Shown here: positions 1 through 10,800 of the stretch, piece by piece
Layout: every line of letters begins with the position of its first letter
Position numbering within the stretch: position 1 is the first letter of the stretch
Assembly (NCBI GenBank): GCA_946894095.1
Contig: OX335649.1
Coordinates: forward strand, 13,968,001 to 14,032,000
Reading direction: 5' to 3'
From: Incurvaria masculella
Lineage: Eukaryota; Arthropoda; Insecta; Lepidoptera; Incurvariidae
DNA: 64,000 nt
Translations under genes and position numbers: made by a program
Notes under the pieces: generated by a model
What the model was told of the DNA's origin: nothing
Database searches by the model: none
What the model saw: the letters and a program-made list of their open reading frames with translations, nothing else

Positions 1-276
1 TTCCATATGCTCAAAACTTTTGAAGAGAAGATATTATATAAATGGTTTTATGTTTAAAGCAAAGATTTTGACTATGATAGTCGGTAAAATGGGAAATTTT
101 CTACAACTATTGTGCTATTTGGAGATAGGATCTTAAGACATGATTATTCAGTAGCACTGCTTATGAACCCTCACAAGGTTCCATGGGCTGCAGGACTCCA
201 TGCGCCGGTCCGCCCTCGCGCTTCGCGCACTCGCATTGCCAGACGGCGCCGCAGCGCGTGCGCATCGCCTCTGCAG

Positions 277-3200
277 CGCCATCTACCGGGCGAGCTATGT
301 GCGATAAATCCGTCGGCGTGGTAGCCAACTGCCGAGCTGTCTTCTGCGTGCGCTCACAAAATGCGCAGTCTTATCTCTTCGGTGAGTATGGTCTTGTTGA
401 CTTCACGGTACGGCTGTTGTGTGTGTTTTTATTACGAAGATGTTTTCGACTACCAAGTCGATTATTTTGGTTTAATTCAAATAGTCATAGTGGGCACACA
501 ATTTAGTTCTATACAGTTGGCGCCAAACTTAAATGTGCCTCTAACGCTCGCGCTAGGCGCATTTCAGTTTGGTGCATACTGTAAATTGAGTAAAGATACT
601 TGTGTACTGAAATGTTTTAATCTGCATTTTAAGGGCCGAGTGCACGAAAGGACACAAAATCAAAATCAATGTCAATGTATGACTAAACACATCACTTTTT
701 ATGAAAAAGATTGAAAGGAACTGAGTCAACTCCATGCGGTTCACTAAAAGTGTCGTGTTTGAAAATCGAGTCTCTTCCTGCATTCCAGTAGGCATGACCC
801 TGTATTGTGTAAGCTTGCCGAGCCTGCATTTAAAGCATTTTTTTAAATATTTGCAGCCAAAGGTTACCCCAGGATCCAGAACTCATTGAAGAATAAAAAC
901 CACAATGTGAGCAGCCAACCATCATTTGGGAAATTAGTTAGTGAGTGTCCATTTATAGGTTTTAGTTTAGATTTTTTATCCGAAATAAATTATAAATCTA
1001 AAACTTGACGATTTTGTTTGTTTTCTTTGCAACCTTTGCATCCTCTGTAATCAGTAAAAAGCCAATACCTGCCAAAGTTGGTGTGAATTCTTTTAAAAAA
1101 ATAAGCTTTCAGGGACAGCTCCTCATTGAAATTAAAAGTGTGCAGACTAAGCCCCGATTGCACAAAGAGACGGCCGAGTTAATCAATGTTCAAACACGTC
1201 ACTTTTAGTGAACCGCATGGAGTTCCTTCCATACTGTCCATACAAAGTGACGTGTTTAATCGTACTTTTGGTCCTTTCGTGCACTCGGCCCTAAGTCTAT
1301 GGTGCAGACTAATTCTCATCCTTGAAATCAAATGTCATTAGCACCGTTCTTCGATTTGTTGCAGATCGTTTTATCCAGTGCACACCAGTGGTTTGTAAAC
1401 CCAACTCTGAATCCGAAAGTCGTGGCTGTCAAGCTTCTGATAAGGCATGTAAGTGTTATGTTAGATTTTTATTGTCATATTACTGCCATTACTATTTTAT
1501 CTTGAGTACAGTATTGTTATAATAATTTCAGAATAGTATTTATAAAAATCTTATCACTTAATTAAACGAATGAACGAATTTATCGTTTTCTTTAATAAAT
1601 GAAATAAATTAATTCAACTACCTTCTTTCGTTTCTTATTCAGGTAGTCACTGTCAGTGTTCCGAGAGGACTTTGGGCGAATTGCACTGTGCGGCCTGTCA
1701 GTGTACCGACCCTGAACTTGCCAGTAAGTGGCCTGGTTTTATTTTTGTACTAATAAATGTATACTAACAAAGAATAAATATGTTGCTTTACAAAATTGTT
1801 CGAGCTGAGTTAGATGAATTTATAAGTAGGTATGACTGGCTGTCACCCTTACAGGCCGGGTAAGGGTAGAACCCGAGCAATGCTATGAGTGTATAAGTTC
1901 ATTGATAATCCGAACTGGAAGTGGCCTTTGTTTTGTCATTTCAGGGCATATACAGTATGTACCAGGCTTGGCTTCCTCTTGAACATTTTAGTACCTGTTG
2001 CTTCATACATAATCTAGCCCCAAGACCCATCTTCAATAACCTTTAGTGCAGCAGCCTCTTGGACTATATCTACATTTTCGATTATTTAATAATTTCCATG
2101 GCTATAGTATGAAAATAGGTTTCTGCAATGTGTACTAAACTGTGATCCCCGATGTTCCTAGACAGTTTTAGCCAGTCCTACAATGTAGACCAGAAGAACG
2201 TGGGTTGTGACGCCACCTGTAGTTTCGAGAGCTATTGCCAGACTTCAGCCAGCAACATTGTCAGAGTCAAAAAGGGCAGTTCAGAGGGTCAAAGTGGTTT
2301 TATAATTGGTAAGTTATTATGAGTTAGAACAACTAAACTTACGGCAGTAACACATTTTACACATTCCACACTGGGTCTAACTGAATCCATGCTATTCTTG
2401 ATAGGGTATGACTGAAATATGCATCCATATTTATTATGTCAATGACTATTTCTTTGTAGACAATGAACAACTGTATTTCACGATGTGTTGTAAAGGTGCA
2501 TGTGATGATACACTGTGTGTGTGATGAAACAGTTAATATAACAGGATCCATGGATCCACTGCATATTTTAACAGTAATCAGAAGCTGGTGCATTCCCTAT
2601 GCAAATTTTGTAATCAGTGAATATGACTACATGCTTTGTTTATGACATGCCCGTGCTCATTATTAACTTCAACTTGCAGAGCGATATCACCCCATGAATC
2701 CTGAGAGTAAATGGAAGTCAGAAGATTGCCCATGTGATAACTCTCAATGCGCCTGTACAAGTGGTGAGCAATGACTCAGAGTAAACATATCAAAATGTTA
2801 TCGTATGGGAATCATTACCATTACACATAATTGAACATGAGCCCTACTACCAACGCTATCGAGACGGCAACATCGCCTGTCCAAAATATTTGTATGCGTT
2901 TGACAGTTCGCTTTTGATATAATCGGTCGAACATAAACAAATAGTTTTGACAGGCAAAGTCGCCCTCTCGATAGTGTTCGTAGACTAAGCGCACTGGCCC
3001 TGTTCATTTAGTAAACATTTCATGTGACTGGATTGTTTACCAACGACATATCTTCACTAAATACATTATTTACTTCAACTTGCAGAGATACGGTGTCCGA
3101 TGCATTGTGAGAGCGAACGGAGGTTGGGAGATTGCCCACTTGATGTGCCACGTGATAATACTCAATGCGCCTGTACAAGTGGTGAGAAATGATTCCTAGT

Positions 3201-4852
3201 AAAGATATTCAAATGCTGTGTTAGTGACTATTTTACTAGCACACCTTAAATACCATCAGTACCATCGCATTGGATGAAAACATGGTAGAAACGGAAATGA
3301 AAAATTGTCCATGTTTTCAAATTCAGTTCAATGATGGAAAAATTAGACTCTCCAAATTGTTCTACCTGTAAGAAATAGGAGTGTCCTGAACGAGAATATG
3401 TCATTGGCTCTTAGCAGTAGCCGACAGCTTGAAGCAACTGGATACATAAAGTCACTATGGGACTGGCATAGTCGGTGACGGCTTTGGCCCCAAATAAACT
3501 AGAAAAAAAAACACTGTATAAAGGCTGCATATTTTCACACATTACAGAGTCACAATGCTCTATGCGTTGTGAGAGCAGAGGGAATTTGAAGGGATGTCCC
3601 GTACCTGAATATGACGTCAATACCGCCTACAAGTACTATACACACATGCTCTTCAAAAATTTCACAAAAATTAGAAGCAAGAGTTAGTACCAAATGGTCT
3701 TGTGATATTATTGAAATATGATTAACCCAACAACGACATTTTATGGGAGCCGAGTAAACCATCTTTGAATGACCCCTGGCACCACTGCATTGGATGAACC
3801 ATTGGTGAAGCAGCAATGAAAACTTATCTGTGTTTTCCATCCAGTTTAATGTAGCTATGCTCATCAAGGGAAGGTTCCTGGATTGGCACCTAATACCTTC
3901 GGGAATGTGGTTTATTAGGCTGATATCATAATGTTAGTTGTGTGATATTAGCTATCCAGATCATGTTGCATAAAAAAAATGGCATGACACCCGAGACCCG
4001 TGTTGTATAATGGTAGTGTAATATCATGACAGTGGGCCATCCATGCCAATTAAATAGAAAAAAAATGTAATAAAAAATCAAGTTCTTACCGAGACACCCA
4101 TTATTAATTGAAATTTGATGAATGTTTCTATTTCAGTACAAAATCGTCTACATCCCAACACATGTTCCACCTGCTGCAGCTGGGACGGCACACCCAACCA
4201 GTCAGGGCAAGAAGTGCACGGACTGTGTCACCGATGCTCGCCGTACCAAGGCGACCCGGCTACTCTTAACACACTGCATCGCAACAAAGGGTTCTCCGAA
4301 ACGTCCCCTATAGTCAATTGCGCCTCGTCTAGAGACGACTCTGGCCCCCAAAGAGGCCTGTCCAGAGATAACTCAGGCATCCACTGTAAACTTTCCAGAG
4401 ATAGCACTGCCGACCATCGCCAACTCTCTAAAGGCAAATATGGCACCCATCGCGCTCTCCACACCAACAACTCCGGTGTCTGTTGCAACGTTTCCAGGGA
4501 TACATCCATTGTCCAATGCGAACTCTCCAAAGAATTTAATGGAGTCCAGAATTCCCACCCCAGATACAACGCTGGCATCCATAAATACCTCTCTAGAGAC
4601 AATTCCGACGCCCATCACGACTTCTCCAACTCCGGTGCCAGTCGCAACATCTCCCGAGATAAAATCGAGTATCTTCTTCACTCCAGGTTCTCCGCACAAT
4701 CGTTTGAAGACAAACGCGCCTTGAGAGACCATGTTGAGTCTCTTCTCCGCAGCATATATTCAGATCAGGAAACCTCCAGAGAATCGCTCGTTATCATGAA
4801 GCTCTTGGAACTTTTGAGCGCCAACTCCCATCGAACAAAACCAAACCTATGA
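277..4852 (+). CDS. Unrecognised multi-exon cysteine-rich protein with 11-residue C-terminal repeats
   Basis: I do not recognise the family. Proposed exons are 277-381 (start uncertain), 857-940, 1365-1448, 1643-1723, 2162-2308, 2680-2763, 3086-3181, 3548-3682 and 4137-4852. Every junction breaks after the first codon base (phase 1) and the joined frame stays open to TGA 4850-4852; this agreement across eight introns is the main evidence. Cys is frequent, as in CQCSER, CAACQC, CPMHCES and NTQCACTSG. Exons 2680-2763 and 3086-3181 share the ending QCACTSG, and 3086-3181 and 3548-3682 share M(H/R)CES, which suggests exon duplication. The last exon begins with Cys-rich CSTCCSW and then runs about ten 11-residue units like LSRDNSGIHCK. 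The 5' end is unsure: an ATG at 298 is in frame, but earlier exons may lie outside the window. The donor at 3682 (A|GTTAGT) is weak. An extracellular modular protein is a guess. Confidence 0.55.
628..1295. repeat. Two copies of a ~155-bp palindromic MITE
   Basis: Sequence at about 1148-1295 begins like CCCCGATTGCACAAAGAGA and ends TTTCGTGCACTCGGCCCTAA, with internal AAACACGTCACTTTTAGTG and AAAGTGACGTGTTT in opposite orientations. A partial reverse copy lies at about 628-780, starting GGGCCGAGTGCACGAAAG. The same element occurs twice in tandem at 45857-46178. It is a non-autonomous palindromic element; the mobilising family is not evident. Confidence 0.6.
3775..3981 (+). repeat. 5S-SINE fragment (body and tail)
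   Basis: It carries the body blocks GCATTGGATGAACCATTGGT and GTGTTTTCCATCCAGTTTAA, then a tail ending ATGTTGCATAAAAAAA. This matches the full-length element at 16558-16948 but lacks the 5S-like head. It lies in the last intron of the cysteine-rich gene. Confidence 0.7.
4328..4680 (+). repeat. 33-bp coding tandem repeat (11-residue units)
   Basis: About ten degenerate 33-nt units inside the last exon of the cysteine-rich gene encode residues such as SRDNSGIHCKL, SRDSTADHRQL and SRDTSIVQCEL. Other frames also stay open here, including a Ser/Thr/Pro-rich forward frame at 4440-4724 and two reverse frames. I take the SRDNSG frame as real because it alone continues from the upstream phase-1 acceptor to a stop at 4852. 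Confidence 0.7.
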
Positions 4853-6094
4853 AGCCGGGTTCTTGCTCGGAAAATTTAACACAGGGTTTGATATATTTGT
4901 TGGATAGCTCTGAAAGCATCACAAGCTGCATGTAAAATAAGAAGTTAAATTGACCTGAAAGTTGAAAGTGATAAGAAAACGATTACACATGTTTTAAGCA
5001 TTGATGAAATGAACACCGCACAATGCTTCATTTATTGGCGTTTCTGAGAAATCATCGTATTATTCTTTTATAGCTACCTCCATTGTTCATATACTTGAAA
5101 TTTTACATGAATACAGTCCATTACTATAATATAAAATATACTTTTACTTAACTATACCAGATAATCCTAGGCCAAATTTTTAAGTGGTGCTCGTTCAAAT
5201 TCTTCATGGCTCCAATACCGCTGGTCAGTCGTACAATATTTTAATTTGATATTTAACATGCGACATTAATTAGAAGCGTTTCATTTTTTTAAATTACATC
5301 GAAATAGCCTACTTAATGTTTAATACTGATAGATTTTTATAGTCAGAGATGTGCGCCAAACAGCACTTAGGTTCGTTTTGAAATATATTTCTCAGCCGAT
5401 GGGCTATAATTGATAATATATATTATAGTCTAAGGGTTATAATCGATTTTGTTTTAATTTTCCTGGTTATGTAAAATATGGATAAATAAAAATAATCCGC
5501 TAATTTTACTCATTTAAATCTCAAGGATCAAGTAATTTCTAGTTTCATTATTATACATGAATAAATTATTAACCGGCGTGCCATTCAGTATTTATTGACC
5601 GAGATTTTGGCACGAAAATCTCCTTATTACAAGAGCCAAAGTAGTTCGATATTGACAGAGATTTTGGCGCGAAAATTTCACTAATGCACAGGGCATAATG
5701 GGATTTATATTGAACGAGACGTCACGAAAATCGCTCATGAATTACATAGATCATTCAACCCTTCAACACATAAAGATGATGAATTGTATAATATTTACAT
5801 CATTTAAGAATATATTAATTACTACGTATGTTTACATTAAGCATTAAATTCTTCCAACATTAATCCACCCCAATAGTCCTATCCTATCCCTGCATAGTCT
5901 TGGCAATAATTAACAAAATCAAACAACCTTCTAACAAACTCTGATGTGCCTCGCAACTCATAGTCTTATTTTTATAAAATACATGCTTCTGAAGAATACG
6001 TGATAAATAAGTAAGTGAAGTCGCATAAATAATTTACCTACATTAACTGTCAAAATGTAGTTTAGGTTTGTATGCCGCATACGAGAGATATATT

Positions 6095-6134
6095 CTGCCC
6101 TCCTTATTCAAATCCTTTTGAATAAGGAGGGCAG
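6095..6134. repeat. Perfect 18-bp inverted repeat with 4-nt loop
   Basis: The left arm CTGCCCTCCTTATTCAAA is followed by TCCT and then the exact reverse complement of the arm. It is not inside a recognised gene and its function is unknown. Confidence 0.9.
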
Positions 6135-6341
6135 TATTGTAACAGTAGTATTCTGGATAATTTTATGTATTTAATGGATACGACATTACCGTTTTTATCT
6201 CATTAATTTTTTGAGTTTCAGCGACATCTACATTTTAAGCATTGTAATCAGATTTTGAAAATAATCTGAAAATAAGCAGAAGATAGAGGAAGCATTGTGT
6301 CGATTCGAATATAATCGAGAAATTCGTTGGCTGATGTAATT

Positions 6342-6415
6342 GTCGGGATAGCTCAGTTGGTTTAGAGCAGTGGACATGTAATCCAAAGGTCGCAGGTTCA
6401 AGTCCTGCTTCCGAC
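6342..6415 (+). tRNA. tRNA-Thr(UGU)-like cloverleaf, copy 1 (probably SINE-embedded)
   Basis: The 74 nt fold as a standard cloverleaf: acceptor GTCGGGA/TTCCGAC, D stem GCTC/GAGC, T stem GCAGG/CCTGC with loop TTCAAGT. The anticodon loop CATGTAA would place UGU (Thr) in the anticodon, but position 33 is A rather than the near-universal U and the anticodon stem has a G-A mismatch at 27-43. It sits in a multi-copy repeat, so I doubt it is a working tRNA gene. Boxes A and B look usable by Pol III. Confidence 0.4.
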
Positions 6416-6758
6416 GAATGTCACGACCAATACTTTTTCAGATTATTTTCAAAATCTGATTACAATGCTTAAAATGTAGATGTCGCTGAAACTCAAAAAA
6501 TTAATGAGATAAAAACGGTAATGTCGTATCCATTAAATACATAAAATTATCAAGTAAAATCCGGGCTGACTCTTAGTGTCCGATACCAAAAACGTCTTTG
6601 GTGACGACAGCAATAAGATTGATAGCTCAATCATTGCAGTCAAAATGCCTTAGCGTAAGATCAATACGCAAAAACATCATCAGCGCCATCTAGCAGAAGA
6701 TAGAGGAAGCATTGTGTCGATTCGAATATAATCGAGAAATTCGTTGGCTGATGTAATT

Positions 6759-6832
6759 GTCGGGATAGCTCAGTTGGTTTAGAGCAGTGGACATGTAATC
6801 CAAAGGTCGCAGGTTCAAGTCCTGCTTCCGAC
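6759..6832 (+). tRNA. tRNA-Thr(UGU)-like cloverleaf, copy 2 (probably SINE-embedded)
   Basis: Identical to copy 1 over the 74-nt tRNA-like block, including A at position 33. Its flanks also match copy 1, which marks a recent duplication or insertion. Confidence 0.4.
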
Positions 6833-7110
6833 GAATGTCACGACCAATACTTTTTCAGATTATTTTCAAAATCTGATTACAATGCTTAAAATGTAGATGT
6901 CGCTGAAACTCAAAAAATTAATGAGATAAAAACGGTAATGTCGTATCCATTAAATACATAAAATTATCAAGTAAAATCCGGGCTGACTCTTAGTGTCCGA
7001 TACCAAAAACGTCTTTGGTGACGACAGCAATAAGATTGATAGCTCAATCATTATAATCAATATAATTGTAAACAATCATATAATCGAGAAATTCGTTGGC
7101 TGATGTAATT

Positions 7111-7184
7111 GTCGGGATAGCTCAGTTGGTTTAGAGCAGTGGACATGTAATCCAAAGGTCGCAGGTTCAAGTCCTGCTTCCGAC
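7111..7184 (+). tRNA. tRNA-Thr(UGU)-like cloverleaf, copy 3 (probably SINE-embedded)
   Basis: Again identical over 74 nt. The repeat around it is shortened: the leader begins at ATAATCGAGAAATTC and the tail stops after TTAATGAG near 7276. Confidence 0.4.
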
Positions 7185-7836
7185 GAATGTCACGACCAAT
7201 ACTTTTTCAGATTATTTTCAAAATCTGATTACAATGCTTAAAATGTAGATGTCGCTGAAACTCAAAAAATTAATGAGTAGTATTCTGGGTTATCAGCATA
7301 TTTAGTACATAAGGTTTTATTTTAGAAGTCCCATGTGTTTTTTCTGAAATTATTTTTTTTTTGAAGTTCGGGTACTACTGCATTTGTACCCATGTTGATT
7401 GCACTAATTACCTTCAAGGATCAAAAAATCAGACCAACCAACGTCGGGCTATAACCGGGTTACATATTCATATACGTTACGCAAAAGTGTTTTATATCCC
7501 TCGTGTGCACGTTGCTTAACATAGTTTGTGAAGTTTATTAAAATTGTCCAACAGTCTTACGTGTATATTATTTTGTCCCGGACAATAATGGTACAAAAAT
7601 ACAAAACAACTCGCAAATAAGTATCGAAATAAACGAAATTTCCTATCTCTCATATTGCACAATCTGTTCTCGCAACTTATCAAGTGTTGGCACTCGAAAT
7701 AGCTCCAACTTAAAGTTTAAACTTGTTAAAAGCCTACAATTACTCTCGGTAACATCATTTCATTGGCTAAATTATAAAATTATAAAAAAAAATATGTTGT
7801 TTACTGGAATGTGGGTGAGAGTAGAAGCGATGTGGC

Positions 7837-10800
7837 CTATGCGCTCAGCGAGCGGGGACTGAAGATATGCACCAGCGAGTCCCAGCCGCAGTCCGCTAGC
7901 TGGTTCTTCCTGTGCAGGTTCCAGTCCAAACCATATGTGAACTCCGAATGGTGCTTGATGGTTTCCAGTGGCTCCGAACCCCGCTTGTAGTCCCAGATCC
8001 TATCGACATAACAGATCTGTTCTCAACTGTTCGGGCGCCAATTGTAAACAATCAAGTCACCGCTTTGATGGCCAGACTTGGTCATGCATATCCAGATCCT
8101 ACCCTGATGCACGTACATATGATTTCGTGCATATATTCGTAACAGTTCGAAGGGGTTTCATTGCTTGAATTCATAATAAAGAACAGGTAAGAAAAATCCT
8201 ATGGCATTGTTTGGTAGTAGGTGAACGCTGCTCTACCTTTGTTATACTCTGAAAAAAGTTGGTTATTTCACGACTTTTGTCATATTTTATCCTACTGCTC
8301 ACCCCTAAGGTAAATTAGCAACACGGTAATTAGCATATATTTAATGGGAAAAATCAACATAAACATACATACTAAAATGTACTGGAATAGGGTAAGTGGT
8401 TCTAGAGTTATCAGAGCACAGATGCAAGAATGATTTTAAAAGAGTAGTGATTTAATAATTTTTGTACACAAGAAAATTTATCAGTACACCAGAGATATAC
8501 TCCATTTAGTTTTCTGCATGCATGAGTGCCGGGAAGTTTATCTGAAAATTCTTTAAGGTACCTTGTTGTAAAGTCGTAGGACACAGCTGCTACCACCGAT
8601 AAAGAATGAGGAGAAAATTGCACTCTTCTCACTGCATACTCACAACCTGCAGAAGAAACGTTTACTTTCTCATTAATTCAATAAAGGCATCGTTAATTTA
8701 AGGCAGGCAAAAAACATATGTACCTATGTACTCGTGTAGAGGGCCATAAAGGATAATTACAGAGTATGCTTTGATTTTTCTATATACATTTAAACACAAA
8801 AAAGAGCGGCAACCAATCCAATTTGCCGGTTATCAACTCTACCTGCAAGGGGCCTGGATGTATTCGGTGAAACCATTGGTAGCTCTTTTTATGTAACTGG
8901 ACATGGATAGCTAATTAGCCTAACACACCACATGTGAACTAGGTGTGAATTAGGACCTTCCTTATATTGTTTGGCTGCGTTGAACTGGATGGAAAACACG
9001 GACAATTTTTCAATGCGATAGTATCATGCCGGGCGGGATACCTAGTAAGTAAAGAAGGGACCTACAGTTTTACGTGTAATATGAACCACGGTCAACCTGA
9101 ACGGTTGAAAACGATCCCAACCGCGCTCAGCGTTGCTCCACCAAACTATCGAATCGCAATGTGTTGTGCCACTTGACAATCCCTTTTATATTAATAGTAC
9201 CTTTCAATTCGAATATAGCTGAGGTGAGATTCCTAATGTCCCAGCCGCGAACGAGGCCATCCGAGCCGGCCGTGCAGAGTTTGTTCTGTTCATATTTACA
9301 CCAGTCGCACGACAGCACCTGCAAGCCAGCAAAAGTGACGTCATGTGTAGGTCGCTGAAGCCTCGCAAGCGCCGAGCGTCCCACAGAGCTTACGACTCAA
9401 ACGCTGTGAAGTGTCGGGCGGGGTGAACCAGAGTATGCTATGAATGAAATCATACGTAGAAATAGGCTAGAAATCTTTAAATTTCCAAAGGTATAACGGG
9501 AAAGATTTTGTTTTTGTGTAACTGGACACGTGTGGCTAATACAGCACCAACCATCATGATATTAGCCCAAGACACCGAATTCCCGAAGGAATTAGGTGCC
9601 TAGCCGGGACCTTCATTTTATGAGCACAGCTCATTGAGGAATGCATGGAGCGTTTCACCATAAACGCCACAGATGCCTGCCATTTGTAAGGAAAGCGTAT
9701 GTGGGTCAAAATGTGTGGGGTACTGTGATGCCGTATGTTTGTAGATTTTCATCTCATGTATGATAATATTTTGCAAACATCTTATAGGGCCTTGGCTCAT
9801 CAAGCATGTTTTCAATAGGATTGTAAAACGGATTTCAATAGGATGCTATCAAAACTTTTTCTTAAGGTGCAAGACAGAATTATTGAACGAGCAACAAACT
9901 TATACACTATAATAAATGTAAAAAATTTAATTAACAAATAATTATAAATGAATATAATACTTTAGACTGGAAATCAGCCTACCTTTAGCGGTCCTTATTA
10001 TGTGCAAAAAACTGCCGCACTATCATCCCCAGTAAACATAAAAAAACCAAATGGGACAAACTTCACAGCTCAGATAAAATCGTTGCGAATTCCGCATCCA
10101 ACTAGAGACTAACCTCAGCGTCGTGAGCCTTGATGCTGGTGCTGGGCCGCGCCGGGTTCGCGCAGCTCCAGATCTTCAGGTGGCCGTCGCCGGAGACCGA
10201 GGCAAACGTGTTGGGAATGTGCGGCGAGAACATCGCGTTGTACACGAGCTGCGAGTGACCCGAGTACGTGTTGATTGAGCTCTCGCAGTTTGGGTCCCAC
10301 TGCGGATGGAATTTGAATTAAATTCAACCTCAGCTTCAGTAACCTGGTGACGAGACGTTTTAGGTTTCGATTTTAAGGTGTGTGTGGAAGTTCTGCTTAA
10401 CTTAACAAGATGCGGTCAGGTTCTGGATGGGTGACTGTTCGACTATTGAGGCTTACTGTGGTTAGAATTCTGCAGAAATATATATTCTTACGTACTAGAC
10501 CCTAGATATTAAAATCCAAGAATGATAATATTGTAGAGAATGAAACAGCTGCGGCAATGAAAGTTGTCTCATGATTTTTATGAAGTACAATGTAGCCTTG
10601 CAATACAGGGAATATCCCAGCCAGATGCCTATTTCCTATGTGGTGTGTTGAAGTAACATCATGACAGTGTGGCATTAGCTATCCATGTGCAGTTACACAA
10701 AAATATAACTAAATTAAAATTTATAACTTGATTAGTTACCACTTTACTAGGTAGGATACGGACAAAATTGGCCCAGAAGGTAGGAAAATTGCCTTATAGC

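Larger units (their letters stand above)
6157..7276. repeat. Cluster of three tRNA-derived repeat copies, the first flanked by inverted tails
   Basis: The unit is a leader (AGCAGAAGATAGAGGAAGC, then ATAATCGAGAAATTCGTTGG), a 74-nt tRNA-like block, and a tail (CAGATTATTTTCAAAATCTG through ATTAAATACATAAAATTATC). In copy 1 the tail (about 6433-6551) is repeated in inverse at 6157-6272, giving about 115-bp inverted arms around the tRNA-like block. Copies 1 and 2 also share downstream sequence (CGGGCTGACTCTTAGTGTCC). Copy 3 (7075-7276) is truncated. Relatives lie at 16490-17075, 32265-32405 and 48540-48860. It is best explained as a tRNA-derived SINE or a composite repeat. Confidence 0.75.
4853..7836. 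other. Intergenic: 3' flank, hairpin and tRNA-like repeat cluster
   Basis: No convincing coding sequence. 4853-6090 is AT-rich; an AATAAA near 5485 could end the upstream gene, but this is not decisive. A perfect hairpin sits at 6095-6134 and a cluster of tRNA-like repeats at 6157-7276. 7280-7836 is AT-rich and holds the presumed 3' end of the minus-strand Pex7 gene. Confidence 0.6.

Noticed and set aside
4228..4732. Two minus-strand frames of 119-124 aa
   Set aside because: They are shadows of the 33-bp repeat in the cysteine-rich gene.
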